From Vibrio porteresiae DSM 19223 (GTDB taxonomy: Bacteria > Pseudomonadota > Gammaproteobacteria > Enterobacterales > Vibrionaceae): 64,000 nucleotides of DNA. The position numbers were made by a program, and so were the translations under genes. Below, piece by piece: positions 24,832 through 35,054 of this stretch (the first letter of the stretch is position 1; the number at the start of each line of letters is the position of its first letter). A model generated the notes under the pieces. It did no database searches. It saw only the letters and a program-made list of their open reading frames with translations, and was not told the DNA's origin. The stretch is from contig NZ_AP024895.1 of NCBI RefSeq assembly GCF_024347055.1, positions 3,410,001 to 3,474,000 on the forward strand. Reading direction: 5' to 3'.

Positions 24832-26058
24832 CTATTTCGCATGCAAGACAAACGAGCCTAACACGGCATCGCCATCTTTACTGAGTTGGCCTTGCTGAAC
24901 TTGGTAATGCTCTTCCAACTTCACGCGAGCCTGTTCAAAACTCTGAAAATCATTGCTACTTGCTTCAATCCGCAATTCACCTTTGTCACCATCAAATTTA
25001 ATGCTTTTGATGTGCATCTCTTTCACACCACCAAGGGTGTCCGGTAATGACTGCAGCCAAGTCAATATGCCCTCTTCATTACCAGCGCCTGAGAGCAATC
25101 TCACTTCGCCTTCCATTTGGCGTTTCAAGTAGCTCACTGTTGGAATCTTACGTTTATCAGGGAAAATAGACCGGAAAATACGCTCACTTTCTGCATGGTA
25201 TGCCTGTGCCTGATCTTCAAAACGGTACGCCATAAACGTGCTGTGCAATAGAGTAATCACCATCAGCAGGACGGCAGCGAAAGCAGGTAAACGCCAAACA
25301 TGCCAGTGCTTACCCCAAGATGACTTGGTTTTAAACGAACCAGTCAACAGCGACATCCGGCTCTCTACTGCACCTTGAGCCAATAGCTTCATGACCATAT
25401 CAGAAGGTTTTACCTCCCACGGCTGGTCGCTATCTAAAGGCAGTTTAGGTAAGTCAGTGTAAGCAGTTAGCGCCAATGGTGAATGATCTTCTTTCACCCA
25501 TTCAGAATCGACCATCACGGGTAACCACGATTCATCAATGGTCACACCTTCCCACTCACCTTTACGAATGAGCCATTGATGACCCAATTGCGCAGCAGTC
25601 AGCGGAGTATCCGCTTGAGGTAAAGCCAAAACATCAGGCATGACTCGTTTTACGGTAATGCCTACTTCATGGAATGCGGCCAAACAATCACGTAGCCACT
25701 GAGCTTCAACACCAGCAACATAAGCGATGCCATTAAGTTTGCCCAAGATAGCAAAATGCAGATCATCGACATCCTGCGCCACATCGTCTTCCACCAAATA
25801 AGGTAGCATGCTCTCAAACTGTCGATTGCCACCGGGGGGAACCGCCACTTGAGTCAACACCAGATCGCTCGCCGACAAGAGCACGAGCGTTGTCCGCTGC
25901 GCTGCATATTCAGTCAGATCGTGAAGTTCACTCCAATCAGCGAGTTGCCCACTAGCAATAACATCTTGCTGATCTGTCGACCAGACTAACCATAAAATGG
26001 GTGATTCTTTTTGACTACTCAGCCGAACGGTCAGAAATTCGCTCACTGATTCCTCCAT
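24832..26058 (-). CDS. epsL: Type II secretion protein L
   Basis: This 408-residue protein has an actin-like cytoplasmic domain (about 1-240), a membrane helix near residue 260 (AFAAVLLMVITLLHSTF) and a periplasmic ferredoxin-like domain. EpsL recruits the ATPase EpsE to the inner membrane and pairs with EpsM. The start overlaps the epsK end by 44 nt if the ATG at 26058 is used. Length and order match other vibrios. Confidence 0.95.
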   Translation of the reverse strand: MEESVSEFLTVRLSSQKESPILWLVWSTDQQDVIASGQLADWSELHDLTEYAAQRTTLVLLSASDLVLTQVAVPPGGNRQFESMLPYLVEDDVAQDVDDLHFAILGKLNGIAYVAGVEAQWLRDCLAAFHEVGITVKRVMPDVLALPQADTPLTAAQLGHQWLIRKGEWEGVTIDESWLPVMVDSEWVKEDHSPLALTAYTDLPKLPLDSDQPWEVKPSDMVMKLLAQGAVESRMSLLTGSFKTKSSWGKHWHVWRLPAFAAVLLMVITLLHSTFMAYRFEDQAQAYHAESERIFRSIFPDKRKIPTVSYLKRQMEGEVRLLSGAGNEEGILTWLQSLPDTLGGVKEMHIKSIKFDGDKGELRIEASSNDFQSFEQARVKLEEHYQVQQGQLSKDGDAVLGSFVLHAK

Positions 26059-27034
26059 AGCGACGGCGAATAACCGTAGCGTTATCTTTGTCTTTACTGT
26101 AAATCAAGCTGCGCACCCGCAGGCGAGAATCATTAACGACCACTTGTGCATCTAATTCAAAGTACTGGCTATCTACCGCTAAGAATCCTTCGGCTTTACT
26201 CCGTACCGTACTGTTGATCGCGGCAATTTGCGGCTCGGCCTCAAAATCAGAGACACTCGACCAACCCTTTTTAGGTCGGCTGCTAATCACCGCTTTCGCG
26301 TTTTCCAAACTTAAGTTCGGACTGTACATTGCCACCAGCAACAAAGCTTGGTTCTCGCTGATGGTATTAACGTTTAACTGCCAATCCGATGTTGGCAAAG
26401 CACAAACCAATGGCATTAACTGCTGCATGGTCTGCCCACTCACTTGCTGTACCGCCCGTAATTCACTCGGTACTGCCATCATGCCATTTGGAGGTAAATA
26501 CGCAGGAGAAAGAGAATCATAATAACTGTCCTCTACCCCATACGTTGTGCTGACGGTATCGTTACTATCCACAAACTCCCACGTGGAGTCTGCGATAATT
26601 TCAGCGGTAGCACCATCCACATTGACACTCTGAAGCAGGTTCTCAAAAAACTGTTTTACAAACGGAGTAGAACTTCCTGTTGAAGCTTCCAACCCATTAA
26701 ATGCATTCAAATTAAAGCAAGCTTGTTTATCAATGATGCTGCCTGTCAGTTCACCATAATCAAGAGGTAACTTGCGATTTTGCTGAGCCCAAGGTTGACT
26801 TAAGTTCACCGTGTCGCTGTCTTGTTTATGACTCTCTTTAATCAACGCAAGGGCTAAATTTTCCACCCCAACACTGTACCAATACGCTTGTTGGTAATTA
26901 ATTTGATGCGAAGCTCGCTGGAAACGAATAAACATCCGCTCCGACATAGACGCTGCCAACGACACCATAATGGCCAAAATCAGCAGTACCACAATGAGAG
27001 CCACACCTTGCTGTGAGCTTCTATTCACTCTCAT
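26015..27034 (-). CDS. epsK: Type II secretion minor pseudopilin K
   Basis: I chose the ATG at 27034 (339 residues). A longer frame from 27070 would add 12 residues overlapping epsJ. The prepilin leader ends in SSQQG, followed by VALIVVLLILAIMVSLAAS. As in other GspK proteins, the Glu at +5 is absent. The large alpha-domain inserts into the tip of the pseudopilus with EpsI and EpsJ. It overlaps epsJ by 14 nt. Confidence 0.94.
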   Translation of the reverse strand: MRVNRSSQQGVALIVVLLILAIMVSLAASMSERMFIRFQRASHQINYQQAYWYSVGVENLALALIKESHKQDSDTVNLSQPWAQQNRKLPLDYGELTGSIIDKQACFNLNAFNGLEASTGSSTPFVKQFFENLLQSVNVDGATAEIIADSTWEFVDSNDTVSTTYGVEDSYYDSLSPAYLPPNGMMAVPSELRAVQQVSGQTMQQLMPLVCALPTSDWQLNVNTISENQALLLVAMYSPNLSLENAKAVISSRPKKGWSSVSDFEAEPQIAAINSTVRSKAEGFLAVDSQYFELDAQVVVNDSRLRVRSLIYSKDKDNATVIRRRYGGISERISDRSAE

Positions 27035-27680
27035 TGGAATCTCCAGATGACGTCTTTTTCTTGTCATCACTGCCAGCGACGAGATAAATACGCTTAATAT
27101 CGCCGTAATCTTGTAATTTGAGGGTAACTTCTACCGCTTTCGGCAAAGCGTCTGTTTCATCCCACTCATCACTCCACTTACCATCAAAGTAGAAACGCAT
27201 TGACCAGCTATCCACACCGGTGAGCAGTGGCATCACCACTGGCGGTTCATTCAGAGTGGTGTCGGGGTATTGCCACCATAACCGCTCTAACACATGTTCC
27301 TTAAGTCGGTAGCCAACTTTGGTTAAATTACCGCGTGGAAATTGTTGCTGTGGATTAGGCCAACCTAGACGAACAAACATCACCCCTTGGCTATCAGAAT
27401 CCAATAGATAATTTTGCCACTGTAAGTAGCCTTCGTTTGCCTCTTTGCCATTGGTACGAAACTGCCTCGCGGCAATTTGCCGAAAATCAGAGTCCATCAT
27501 GACAATCGCGCGCTGCATTTCATTCAAACGCTTTGAACGCTCTAGAGAAATATCGTTACTGCGCTGAACTTGATTCAATACTTGATAAGCCGCGATGCTC
27601 ATACTGGCAAATATCGCCATGGCAACCAACACTTCAATCAGGGTGAAACCCGCGTGTGAACGCCTTCTAGCTGCCGACAT
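27021..27680 (-). CDS. epsJ: Type II secretion minor pseudopilin J
   Basis: This 219-residue protein has a prepilin peptidase site after RRSHAG, then FTLIEVLVAMAIFASMSIAAYQV with Glu at +5. It forms the tip complex with EpsI and EpsK. Both ends overlap neighbours (epsI by 14 nt). Confidence 0.95.
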   Translation of the reverse strand: MSAARRRSHAGFTLIEVLVAMAIFASMSIAAYQVLNQVQRSNDISLERSKRLNEMQRAIVMMDSDFRQIAARQFRTNGKEANEGYLQWQNYLLDSDSQGVMFVRLGWPNPQQQFPRGNLTKVGYRLKEHVLERLWWQYPDTTLNEPPVVMPLLTGVDSWSMRFYFDGKWSDEWDETDALPKAVEVTLKLQDYGDIKRIYLVAGSDDKKKTSSGDSNESE

Positions 27681-28026
27681 AACTACGCACCGTAATTAAA
27701 GGGCTGGCCTTTTTCTCTTTGGAGACCATGACATCAAATGCTTTCAACGTCCCCGAAGAGGTGTTCACTGGTTTTATCTGCCAATACCAATCTCGCCCAG
27801 CCATCGACTCTTTCCCTTCTTTGGCTGCCAACAGCTTAGGTGCCAGCATCACTTTGGCCATTTGGTTATCCGCAACCATAGAGGCAAACATCTTTTCTTC
27901 TAAATAATTCATGGTGTTAATGTGCTGACTTACCGCGCGCATCACACTAACGGCTGCAGTCGCAAAAATGGCTAAGGCTACCAACACCTCTAATAATGTG
28001 AAGCCAGCAGCTGATCGTTTTTTCAT
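27667..28026 (-). CDS. epsI: Type II secretion minor pseudopilin I
   Basis: This 119-residue protein begins MKKRSAAG and then FTLLEVLVALAIFATAAVSV, the prepilin-like N terminus with Glu at +5. It is a tip pseudopilin and interacts with EpsJ. It overlaps epsH by 4 nt (ATGA-type coupling). Confidence 0.95.
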   Translation of the reverse strand: MKKRSAAGFTLLEVLVALAIFATAAVSVMRAVSQHINTMNYLEEKMFASMVADNQMAKVMLAPKLLAAKEGKESMAGRDWYWQIKPVNTSSGTLKAFDVMVSKEKKASPLITVRSYVGS

Positions 28027-28601
28027 TTGGCCGCTCCTGGTTCAACTAGACGGATATCGCCATTGTCTTGTGCAACGACTTGCCAAGCCTCTTGTGAGCT
28101 TTGCTCTGGCAAGGCAAAACTCAATGTGAATGGCGTGGTTTCGCCACTCGACAAAATAAAAATCTGTGGTGGTAAATCTTTCTTTTTCTTCTCTTGCGCA
28201 AACATATTGTCATCAAACAACGAGTCATCAGAGAACAAACGATCATCGTCTTTCTGCCAAGCGCTACCACCCGCTTGGAAAGTCACGTTAAGGCGAGGAT
28301 CGAGCACGATTTGCGCTTTAAACTGCAAACGTTGTACAGGTTGCCACCCCTTTTCGGTGAGCTGCATAAAGTGCAACTGCGGCGGTGACTGTTTTTCATC
28401 GACGCGTAACCCATAATCCGTTCCAGATAACACCGCTTCTTCATTCAGTAACTGCAATTTTTCAAAAGCAGAACGAGCCGTTTGTTCGGCTAAATGATTT
28501 TTACTGGTGGGTATTGTTGAAATAACAGCGGCAGAACTCAGCGCTAACAGCACCAGCACCAGCATAATTTCAATTAGGGTGAAACCACGAATAGACTTCA
28601 T
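28023..28601 (-). CDS. epsH: Type II secretion minor pseudopilin H
   Basis: I chose the ATG at 28601, which gives MKSIRG before FTLIEIMLVLVLLALSSAAV (192 residues). The longer frame from 28745 would run into epsG and lacks a leader. GspH connects the major pseudopilus to the tip complex. An internal acidic, low-complexity stretch (DDRLFSDDSLFDDNMFA) lies in the globular domain. Confidence 0.95.
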   Translation of the reverse strand: MKSIRGFTLIEIMLVLVLLALSSAAVISTIPTSKNHLAEQTARSAFEKLQLLNEEAVLSGTDYGLRVDEKQSPPQLHFMQLTEKGWQPVQRLQFKAQIVLDPRLNVTFQAGGSAWQKDDDRLFSDDSLFDDNMFAQEKKKKDLPPQIFILSSGETTPFTLSFALPEQSSQEAWQVVAQDNGDIRLVEPGAAK

Positions 28602-28638
28602 AGGGATACGAGGGGCGAGCGTTGCTCGCCCTTGAATA

Positions 28639-29085
28639 TTATTGAAAATCTTGAATATTCCAGTTACCGATGTCGGAGTTAATTCCTTCACCGCCTTCTT
28701 GACCATCCGCACCAAGCGTAAACACATCAATCGTGCCTTTATCACCAGGGCTTAGGTATTGGTAATCGTTACCCCAAGGATCTTTTGGTAGACGTTTAAT
28801 GTAGCCACCATCACGGTAGTTACGTGGCTCAGGACTGCTCGGTTTTTTCACTAATGCATCTAAACCTTGGTCAGTGGTTGGGTAAACGCTGTTATCCAAC
28901 TTGTACATATCTAACGCGTTTTCTAACGCTACGATATCGGTGATTGCTTTTTGTTGATCGGCTTTTTCTTTGTTACCTAACAAGTTAGGCACAACAACAC
29001 TGGCCAAGATACCCAAAATAACGACCACAACCATTACTTCAAGCAAGGTGAAGCCGGACTGCTTAGCCGCTGTACGTTTTTTCAT
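28639..29085 (-). CDS. epsG: Type II secretion major pseudopilin G
   Basis: I chose the ATG at 29085: MKKRTAAKQSG, then FTLLEVMVVVVILGILASVV (148 residues). The C terminus (VFTLGADGQEGGEGINSDIG) is the conserved calcium-binding segment of GspG. It forms the pseudopilus shaft. The gene lies 41 nt after epsF. Confidence 0.96.
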   Translation of the reverse strand: MKKRTAAKQSGFTLLEVMVVVVILGILASVVVPNLLGNKEKADQQKAITDIVALENALDMYKLDNSVYPTTDQGLDALVKKPSSPEPRNYRDGGYIKRLPKDPWGNDYQYLSPGDKGTIDVFTLGADGQEGGEGINSDIGNWNIQDFQ

Positions 29086-29126
29086 ATAGACTCCATAAAG
29101 CACAAGTCTTGATTATCCAAGCTTGT

Positions 29127-30350
29127 TTACTGACTAACTAAATTGTTCATTTCCAAAATTGGCATTAAGGTCGCCATAACGATAAACAGCACCAACCCCG
29201 CCATAAGAGCGATAAGTGCTGGCGTAAAAATACCAAGAGCAATGTTCACAGCTGATTCAAAGTTGGTGTCTTGGTTATCTGCCGCACGAGTCAGCATCGA
29301 CTCCAATTCACCACTTTGTTCTCCACTCGCGATCATATGTAACATCATTGGCGGAAAAAGTTTGGTCTGTTCTAGCGACTTCCTTAAGCTGGCCCCTTCA
29401 CGGACACTTTCTGCGGCCACTAACACTTTTTGCTTCACATATTGGTTGCTCATAACATCGACAGCAACACGCATCCCATCAAGAATGGGAATGGCACTTG
29501 AAGTACAAATTGACAAGGTGCGAGCAAAACGTGAGGTATTTAAGCCCCGCGCAATTTTGCCAAATATCGGCATAAAGATGACTTTTTCATCCCACTTCAA
29601 CCGCATCTGTGGATTGCGTAATAAGCGACGTACCACAGCAATCATAATCAAAATCGCACACAGCAGCTGAATGCCCCAGTGCTGAATAAAATCACTCGAA
29701 GCCAGCAGAAATTCTGTCGATTCAGGCAAACGTTGACCCATTTGCACAAACTGCCCAACGATTTTAGGCACCACGGCAGCCAACAAAAAAGCCACAATCG
29801 CAACGGCAAACACCACCAGCACTATCGGGTAGATCATCGCTTGCAGCAATTTGGAACGCAGCTTTTGTCGATTTTCCGCGTAGTCCGCAAGACGTTCTAA
29901 TACCGCATCAAGATGACCTGATTTTTCCCCAGCAGCGACCATCGAACGAAATAGCTCATCAAAGACATAAGGGTAATCACCTAAGCTATCTGACAGGGTA
30001 TAACCTTCAGTCACCTTAGAACGTACCGCCGCCATCATCGAACGAATACGCGGTTTTTCTGACTGTTCAGATACCGCTCTTAAACACTCTTCCAGTGGCA
30101 TACCCGATTGCACTAAGGTCGACAGTTGTCGGGTGATCAATGCCAAATCTGGGGTGCTAATTCCTCGTTGAAAAGTAAACGCACCACCAGCAGAAGAGTG
30201 CGATTTTTTCCCTTGGTTTTCGATAACTTCAACCGGGATTAATCCTTGCTCTTTTAAACGAGCACGCACTTGCCGAGCGTTATCGCCTTCAATAACACCC
30301 TTTTTCTGTTTGCCTTTACTATCGAGAGCCTTATAGTCAAACGCTGCCAT
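29127..30350 (-). CDS. epsF: Type II secretion inner-membrane platform protein F
   Basis: This 407-residue protein has two homologous T2SSF domains (about 70-195 and 275-400) and three membrane segments, for example IYPIVLVVFAVAIVAFLL. It is the polytopic platform core that interacts with EpsE and EpsL. Its ATG overlaps the epsE stop by one base. Confidence 0.96.
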   Translation of the reverse strand: MAAFDYKALDSKGKQKKGVIEGDNARQVRARLKEQGLIPVEVIENQGKKSHSSAGGAFTFQRGISTPDLALITRQLSTLVQSGMPLEECLRAVSEQSEKPRIRSMMAAVRSKVTEGYTLSDSLGDYPYVFDELFRSMVAAGEKSGHLDAVLERLADYAENRQKLRSKLLQAMIYPIVLVVFAVAIVAFLLAAVVPKIVGQFVQMGQRLPESTEFLLASSDFIQHWGIQLLCAILIMIAVVRRLLRNPQMRLKWDEKVIFMPIFGKIARGLNTSRFARTLSICTSSAIPILDGMRVAVDVMSNQYVKQKVLVAAESVREGASLRKSLEQTKLFPPMMLHMIASGEQSGELESMLTRAADNQDTNFESAVNIALGIFTPALIALMAGLVLFIVMATLMPILEMNNLVSQ

Positions 30351-31861
30351 TAGGACTCCCGAGTCACACGCATGACTTCTTCAAGCGAGGTAATGCCTTG
30401 CCGAACTTTGTCTAAACCATCTTGACGGATACTTGGTGTATGAGATCGAACCGCATGTTCTATCTCTTGCTCTCCGGCCTCACCATGAATCAACGCCTGC
30501 ACGTGGTCATCAATCATCAACAGCTCATGGATACCGGTACGACCTTGATAACCTTTATGGTTACACTGATCACACCCGTGTGGGCGATAAAGAACGAGAT
30601 CATCGCTAGGCGTCAAATCAAACAGTTTTTTCTGTTCATCATTGGCTTGATAAGCTTCTCGACAATGAGGACACAAAGTACGAACCAAGCGCTGAGCCAG
30701 TACACCGAGAAGAGATGAAGAGATTAGGAAAGGCTCAATCCCCATGTCACGCAGACGGGTAATCGCACCTACAGCAGTATTGGTGTGTAAGGTCGACATA
30801 ACCAAGTGACCGGTCAATGACGCTTGCACCGCAATTTGCGCGGTTTCCAAGTCACGAATTTCCCCGACCATGACCACGTCAGGGTCTTGACGCAAAATGG
30901 CACGTAGACCACGCGCAAACGTCATATCGACTTTCGGGTTAACTTGGGTTTGCCCAATGCCTTCAATATCAAATTCAATGGGGTCTTCAACGGTAAGAAT
31001 GTTGCGCTCAATATTGTTGAGTTCCTGTAAGCCAGCATACAAGGTGGTGGATTTACCAGAACCGGTTGGGCCAGTCACTAGGATGATACCGTGCGGACGC
31101 GAGATAAGATGCTGAAAACGCTTATGGACCTGATCTTTCATACCCAAACTAAAGAGATCTAGCTGAGTCGCATTTTTATCCAGTAAACGCAATACCACAC
31201 GTTCGCCATGTGACGACGGCATGGTTGAAACACGCACATCCACCGCTCGACCACCGATACGCAGTGAGATACGACCATCTTGTGGTACCCGTTTTTCAGC
31301 GATATCGAGTTTTGCCATGACTTTAACGCGCGAAACCAGCAGCGGTGCCAATTTACGACTAGGCTCTAACACCTCACGTAACACACCATCGACACGAAAA
31401 CGAATCGACAACACTTTCTCAAAGGTTTCGATATGTACGTCCGAAGCGCCTTCTTTGATGGCTTCGCCTAGCATTGCATTGATCAGTTTGATGATAGGAG
31501 CATCGTCTTCTGACTCGAGCAAATCTTCATTTTGAGGTAACTCTTCCGCCAAGGAGAAAAAGTCATCACTGTCGACACCAATGTCTTGCATCAACTGGCG
31601 CGCCTCCGAGGAGTCGCGCTGATAAACCACAGTTAATTTGCTTTCAAATTCCGACTCAGATACCGCTTTAAGTGGAAATGAGGTTTTCGCTACGCGCTTA
31701 ACCTCTACTAAAGCTTCAATCGAGATCGGTGGAACATAACAGAGTTCACACTGAGTAAATTCTCGATTCCATTCGAGAACCACTTTAAAGCGATTAGCAA
31801 AGCTGAACGGCAATCGGCGTAAGGTCGGTTGCACGACTTCTTCCGATAGAATATCACTCAT
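30350..31861 (-). CDS. epsE: Type II secretion ATPase E
   Basis: This 503-residue secretion ATPase has Walker A GPTGSGKSTTLYAGL, an Asp box (LTVEDPIEF), Walker B-like DVVMVGEIRD, a His box and the zinc tetracysteine motif (CPHCREAY and CDQCNHKG). It hydrolyses ATP at the cytoplasmic face to drive pseudopilus growth. It overlaps epsD by 4 nt. Confidence 0.97.
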   Translation of the reverse strand: MSDILSEEVVQPTLRRLPFSFANRFKVVLEWNREFTQCELCYVPPISIEALVEVKRVAKTSFPLKAVSESEFESKLTVVYQRDSSEARQLMQDIGVDSDDFFSLAEELPQNEDLLESEDDAPIIKLINAMLGEAIKEGASDVHIETFEKVLSIRFRVDGVLREVLEPSRKLAPLLVSRVKVMAKLDIAEKRVPQDGRISLRIGGRAVDVRVSTMPSSHGERVVLRLLDKNATQLDLFSLGMKDQVHKRFQHLISRPHGIILVTGPTGSGKSTTLYAGLQELNNIERNILTVEDPIEFDIEGIGQTQVNPKVDMTFARGLRAILRQDPDVVMVGEIRDLETAQIAVQASLTGHLVMSTLHTNTAVGAITRLRDMGIEPFLISSSLLGVLAQRLVRTLCPHCREAYQANDEQKKLFDLTPSDDLVLYRPHGCDQCNHKGYQGRTGIHELLMIDDHVQALIHGEAGEQEIEHAVRSHTPSIRQDGLDKVRQGITSLEEVMRVTRES

Positions 31862-33888
31862 TGCTTCTCTTCCATTTGATCGATAAAGGCTTGGATTTCA
31901 GCAGCATGACGACGCTCATCACCAAATTTTGGTAATACAGGAATCGTCTGGTCTTCCATTAACTTCAGGCCTTTTTCAGATTTGTACAGCTGCTCAGCAC
32001 GAATGTAGTTGTACTTGCGCTGAGTAATACCATCAGCCGTTACACCATTGCGAATAATGGTGGGCTTGATAAATACCATCAGGTTGCGTTTTTCTTTTTC
32101 GGTGCTGTTAGAGCGGAACAACTGACCAATGATCGGAATATCACCTAACCATGGCACTTTGGATTCACTTTCTGCAGTACGGTCATCAATCAAACCGCCG
32201 AGTACCAGCATTTGACCATCACGCACCATCACAGAAGTATTGAGCTGGCGTTTAGCAAAGCGCACGTCGACCGCTCCACTTGCGCCTAGCACGCTAGAAA
32301 CTTCTTGCTCAATGTGCAACTGAACAGAATCACCTTCGTTGATCTGAGGGATCACTTTCAACTTGATACCCACTTCTTTACGGTCAACCGTTTGGAATGG
32401 ATTACTGTTATCAGAGCCGGTGGTAGAACCGGTAATAACTGGCACCTCTTCACCAACGACAACCGAGGCTTCACCGTTATCCATGACGGTAATACTTGGT
32501 GAAGACAGAATATTCGTATCTGACGTATTTGATACTGCGGTAATTAACGATTCCCAGTCACCCATCATGATGCTCACTGCAGCACCTGTCGTGCTTGATA
32601 AGGTATCGGCCAGGTCTGAGTAGTCACCTGATTCCGTAGTATCGTAAGAGTGACGAACACCGCTGTTATCGTAGTAATAACTGGTGCTGGTTTGATCTTT
32701 TGCTTCTTCACGACCAATCATCACACTACTAATGGAAGTACCGCTGTTACCGTATTGAATAACCGAACCACTTTCTAGGGAGCCCCATTGCACACCCAAG
32801 CTCATACCAGCAGTTTCAGACATTTCAACAATTAGCGCTTCAATCAGCACCTGCGCGCGGCGAATATCCAGTTGCTTAATAATGTCGAGCAGTGATTTCA
32901 TCACATCTTGCGGCGCACTGATCACCAATGAGTTGGTCTCTTTGTGAGCCGAGATAATCACGTCACTGCGTTGCGAACCAGAAGAGGCTTTATCGCCGCT
33001 GCCTTTTTTACTTTTCAACATGCTATCGGAGACACCCTTTAGCACATCCACTAAATCTTCCGCTTTCGCATATTTAAGGTAAACCACACGGTTATTACCT
33101 TGCACTGCCATCTCAACGTCCATCTTCTCGATCAGAGAACGCATACGAGCGCGAACTTTCGGATCGCCCGAAATCAAAATGGAGTTGGTGCGTTCATCAG
33201 CAACGAATTTAGGTTGAAGAAATTCGGGGGTGTTCTTAGCATCGTTACTTTTGCTCAACGCTTCAACGATACGAACCATTTCTGAAGCGGAAGCATTTTT
33301 CAGTTCTACCACTTCAACGTCTTTATCGCCGGCTTGGTCAACACGGTGAACAATATCCGCGAGACGATTAACCACAGCAGCACGACCTGTCAGCAAGATA
33401 ATGTTGGCAGGATCATAATGAACAACGTTGCCTGCGCCCGCGTTATCAATGAGTTGGCGTAACAGAGGAGAGAGTTCGCGCACTGATACGTTCTTCACCG
33501 ACACCACTTGTGTGATCACTTCATCGCCAGCAGCTCGGTCATTATCGCCAAGAACGGGAATAGCAGCCGTTTTCGCATCTTTCGATTTGACTACTTTCAA
33601 TACACCATTATCCATTGGGACAACAGCAAACCCATATACCTGCAACACGTTTAAGAAAAAGCTGTAATACTGCTTCTCATCCAAGGTATCGTAGCTGCGC
33701 ACATCAATTTTGCCGCGAACCGCTGGGTCAACAATGATGGTTTTCTCCAGATTACGACCAACAATGTTGATAAATTCTTGAATATCCGTGCCCTTAAAGC
33801 TGGCACTGAATTCATTCGCCCATGCCGTAGGCGTCAACATGGTCGCGGCGGCAATAAGCCATGTGCTCTTCTTAAGCCAATGCTTCAC
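31858..33888 (-). CDS. epsD: Type II secretion secretin D
   Basis: This 676-residue outer-membrane secretin has a signal peptide ending TPTAWA, periplasmic N0-N3 domains (FKGTDIQEFINIVGRNLEK for N0) and the secretin C domain (VVGEEVPVITGS and LNTSVMVRDGQMLVLGGLID). It forms the multimeric channel for exoprotein exit. It is downstream of epsC by 29 nt. Confidence 0.97.
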   Translation of the reverse strand: MKHWLKKSTWLIAAATMLTPTAWANEFSASFKGTDIQEFINIVGRNLEKTIIVDPAVRGKIDVRSYDTLDEKQYYSFFLNVLQVYGFAVVPMDNGVLKVVKSKDAKTAAIPVLGDNDRAAGDEVITQVVSVKNVSVRELSPLLRQLIDNAGAGNVVHYDPANIILLTGRAAVVNRLADIVHRVDQAGDKDVEVVELKNASASEMVRIVEALSKSNDAKNTPEFLQPKFVADERTNSILISGDPKVRARMRSLIEKMDVEMAVQGNNRVVYLKYAKAEDLVDVLKGVSDSMLKSKKGSGDKASSGSQRSDVIISAHKETNSLVISAPQDVMKSLLDIIKQLDIRRAQVLIEALIVEMSETAGMSLGVQWGSLESGSVIQYGNSGTSISSVMIGREEAKDQTSTSYYYDNSGVRHSYDTTESGDYSDLADTLSSTTGAAVSIMMGDWESLITAVSNTSDTNILSSPSITVMDNGEASVVVGEEVPVITGSTTGSDNSNPFQTVDRKEVGIKLKVIPQINEGDSVQLHIEQEVSSVLGASGAVDVRFAKRQLNTSVMVRDGQMLVLGGLIDDRTAESESKVPWLGDIPIIGQLFRSNSTEKEKRNLMVFIKPTIIRNGVTADGITQRKYNYIRAEQLYKSEKGLKLMEDQTIPVLPKFGDERRHAAEIQAFIDQMEEKQ

Positions 33889-33917
33889 TGATTACTCCTA
33901 GACTTGATGCATCAGAT

Positions 33918-34841
33918 TTACAGACCAAACTGGATATCTTCTAATTGATCATCCCGCTCTACTGTTAAATTAATTTCTTGTGTATCGGACAAAGCACCTA
34001 GCACTTTGGTCAGGGCGTCCGCATCCTTTAAATCCACACCATTGATCGAAACAGCAACATCGCCGTCTTTCAAACCTACGGAGTCAAACAATGCTCGATC
34101 TGAGCCAGCAGAAAGGCGATAACCTTTAATGTCATCACCTTCTTTCACTATGCTCAATCGGACATATTTCAATAACGCTTTAGGATCGTTTTGTATCTCT
34201 TGATGAATCTTAGCCAACTTATCTTGTGGATCAGGAGACTCATCATTGACCTCTTCATTGGCAACTGGTTCCACTCGAAGAGGTTCAGGATTATCCAGTG
34301 CAGGTTTAGAGTAGTCGACACCATCCAACATGAGCGTCTCGTCTCGGCCTTCATTGTCGAGAATCACTCGATCCACCAGCACCGCTTTGAGCTTCACTCG
34401 AGTGCCTTGAATCACTTCGTTGATACCATAAGTATCTTGAGCACCACGATTTGCAATGACGGCCAAACTCAGAGAGGGATCAGAACTTGCGACCACACCC
34501 GCCAAAGTCAAATTAAGTCGAGTCTTAGGAGCATCCACTTTCACGGAATTATTGACATCAGCTTGTTGATTCGGAACGTAATGACCAAATAAGTCTGCCT
34601 GTTTTAGCGAATCAATATCAATATTCGATTCGTTTTTGCTCACAACAACGTGAGCCGCAGCCCAAGTTGGAACTGCTTTGGCTTCATTAGGAATTAACCA
34701 TATGATTTCCCCTAAAATCCAAGCAGTTGCCACCAATATTAAGGTCGTTAATGTTTGACTCGTTGGCGATTGCCAAGGCCGGGTTTTAAACCACGCAGCC
34801 ACTCCGTTAAAATGAGTCAAAAAATGCCAATTTAAATCCAT
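33918..34841 (-). CDS. epsC: Type II secretion protein C
   Basis: I prefer the ATG at 34841 (307 residues), with GGAG just upstream; a GTG at 34850 is in frame. It has one membrane helix near residue 40 (TLILVATAWILGEIIWLI), a homology region around TRLNLTLAGVVAS and a C-terminal PDZ domain (GLKDGDVAVSINGVDL). EpsC links the secretin to the inner-membrane platform and recognises substrates. It is the first gene of the operon; the promoter should lie in the 200-bp gap shared with hslR. Confidence 0.93.
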   Translation of the reverse strand: MDLNWHFLTHFNGVAAWFKTRPWQSPTSQTLTTLILVATAWILGEIIWLIPNEAKAVPTWAAAHVVVSKNESNIDIDSLKQADLFGHYVPNQQADVNNSVKVDAPKTRLNLTLAGVVASSDPSLSLAVIANRGAQDTYGINEVIQGTRVKLKAVLVDRVILDNEGRDETLMLDGVDYSKPALDNPEPLRVEPVANEEVNDESPDPQDKLAKIHQEIQNDPKALLKYVRLSIVKEGDDIKGYRLSAGSDRALFDSVGLKDGDVAVSINGVDLKDADALTKVLGALSDTQEINLTVERDDQLEDIQFGL

Positions 34842-35054
34842 CCGCTCCACAGTTAAGAGAGTCCTTATTTAGAGAGTTGATAAGCAGGAACCTTTAAATT
34901 CAAGATATTAATAAAGCGCGTAAATATAACACAGGGTCATGACATAATCATGTTGCCCGATAAATTATGTACAGCGCTTGAAAATAGACTATCCCGACTC
35001 CATTGTTATCACTAATACAAGTAACAAAACAAATATTAGAGGTATTTTGCCGAC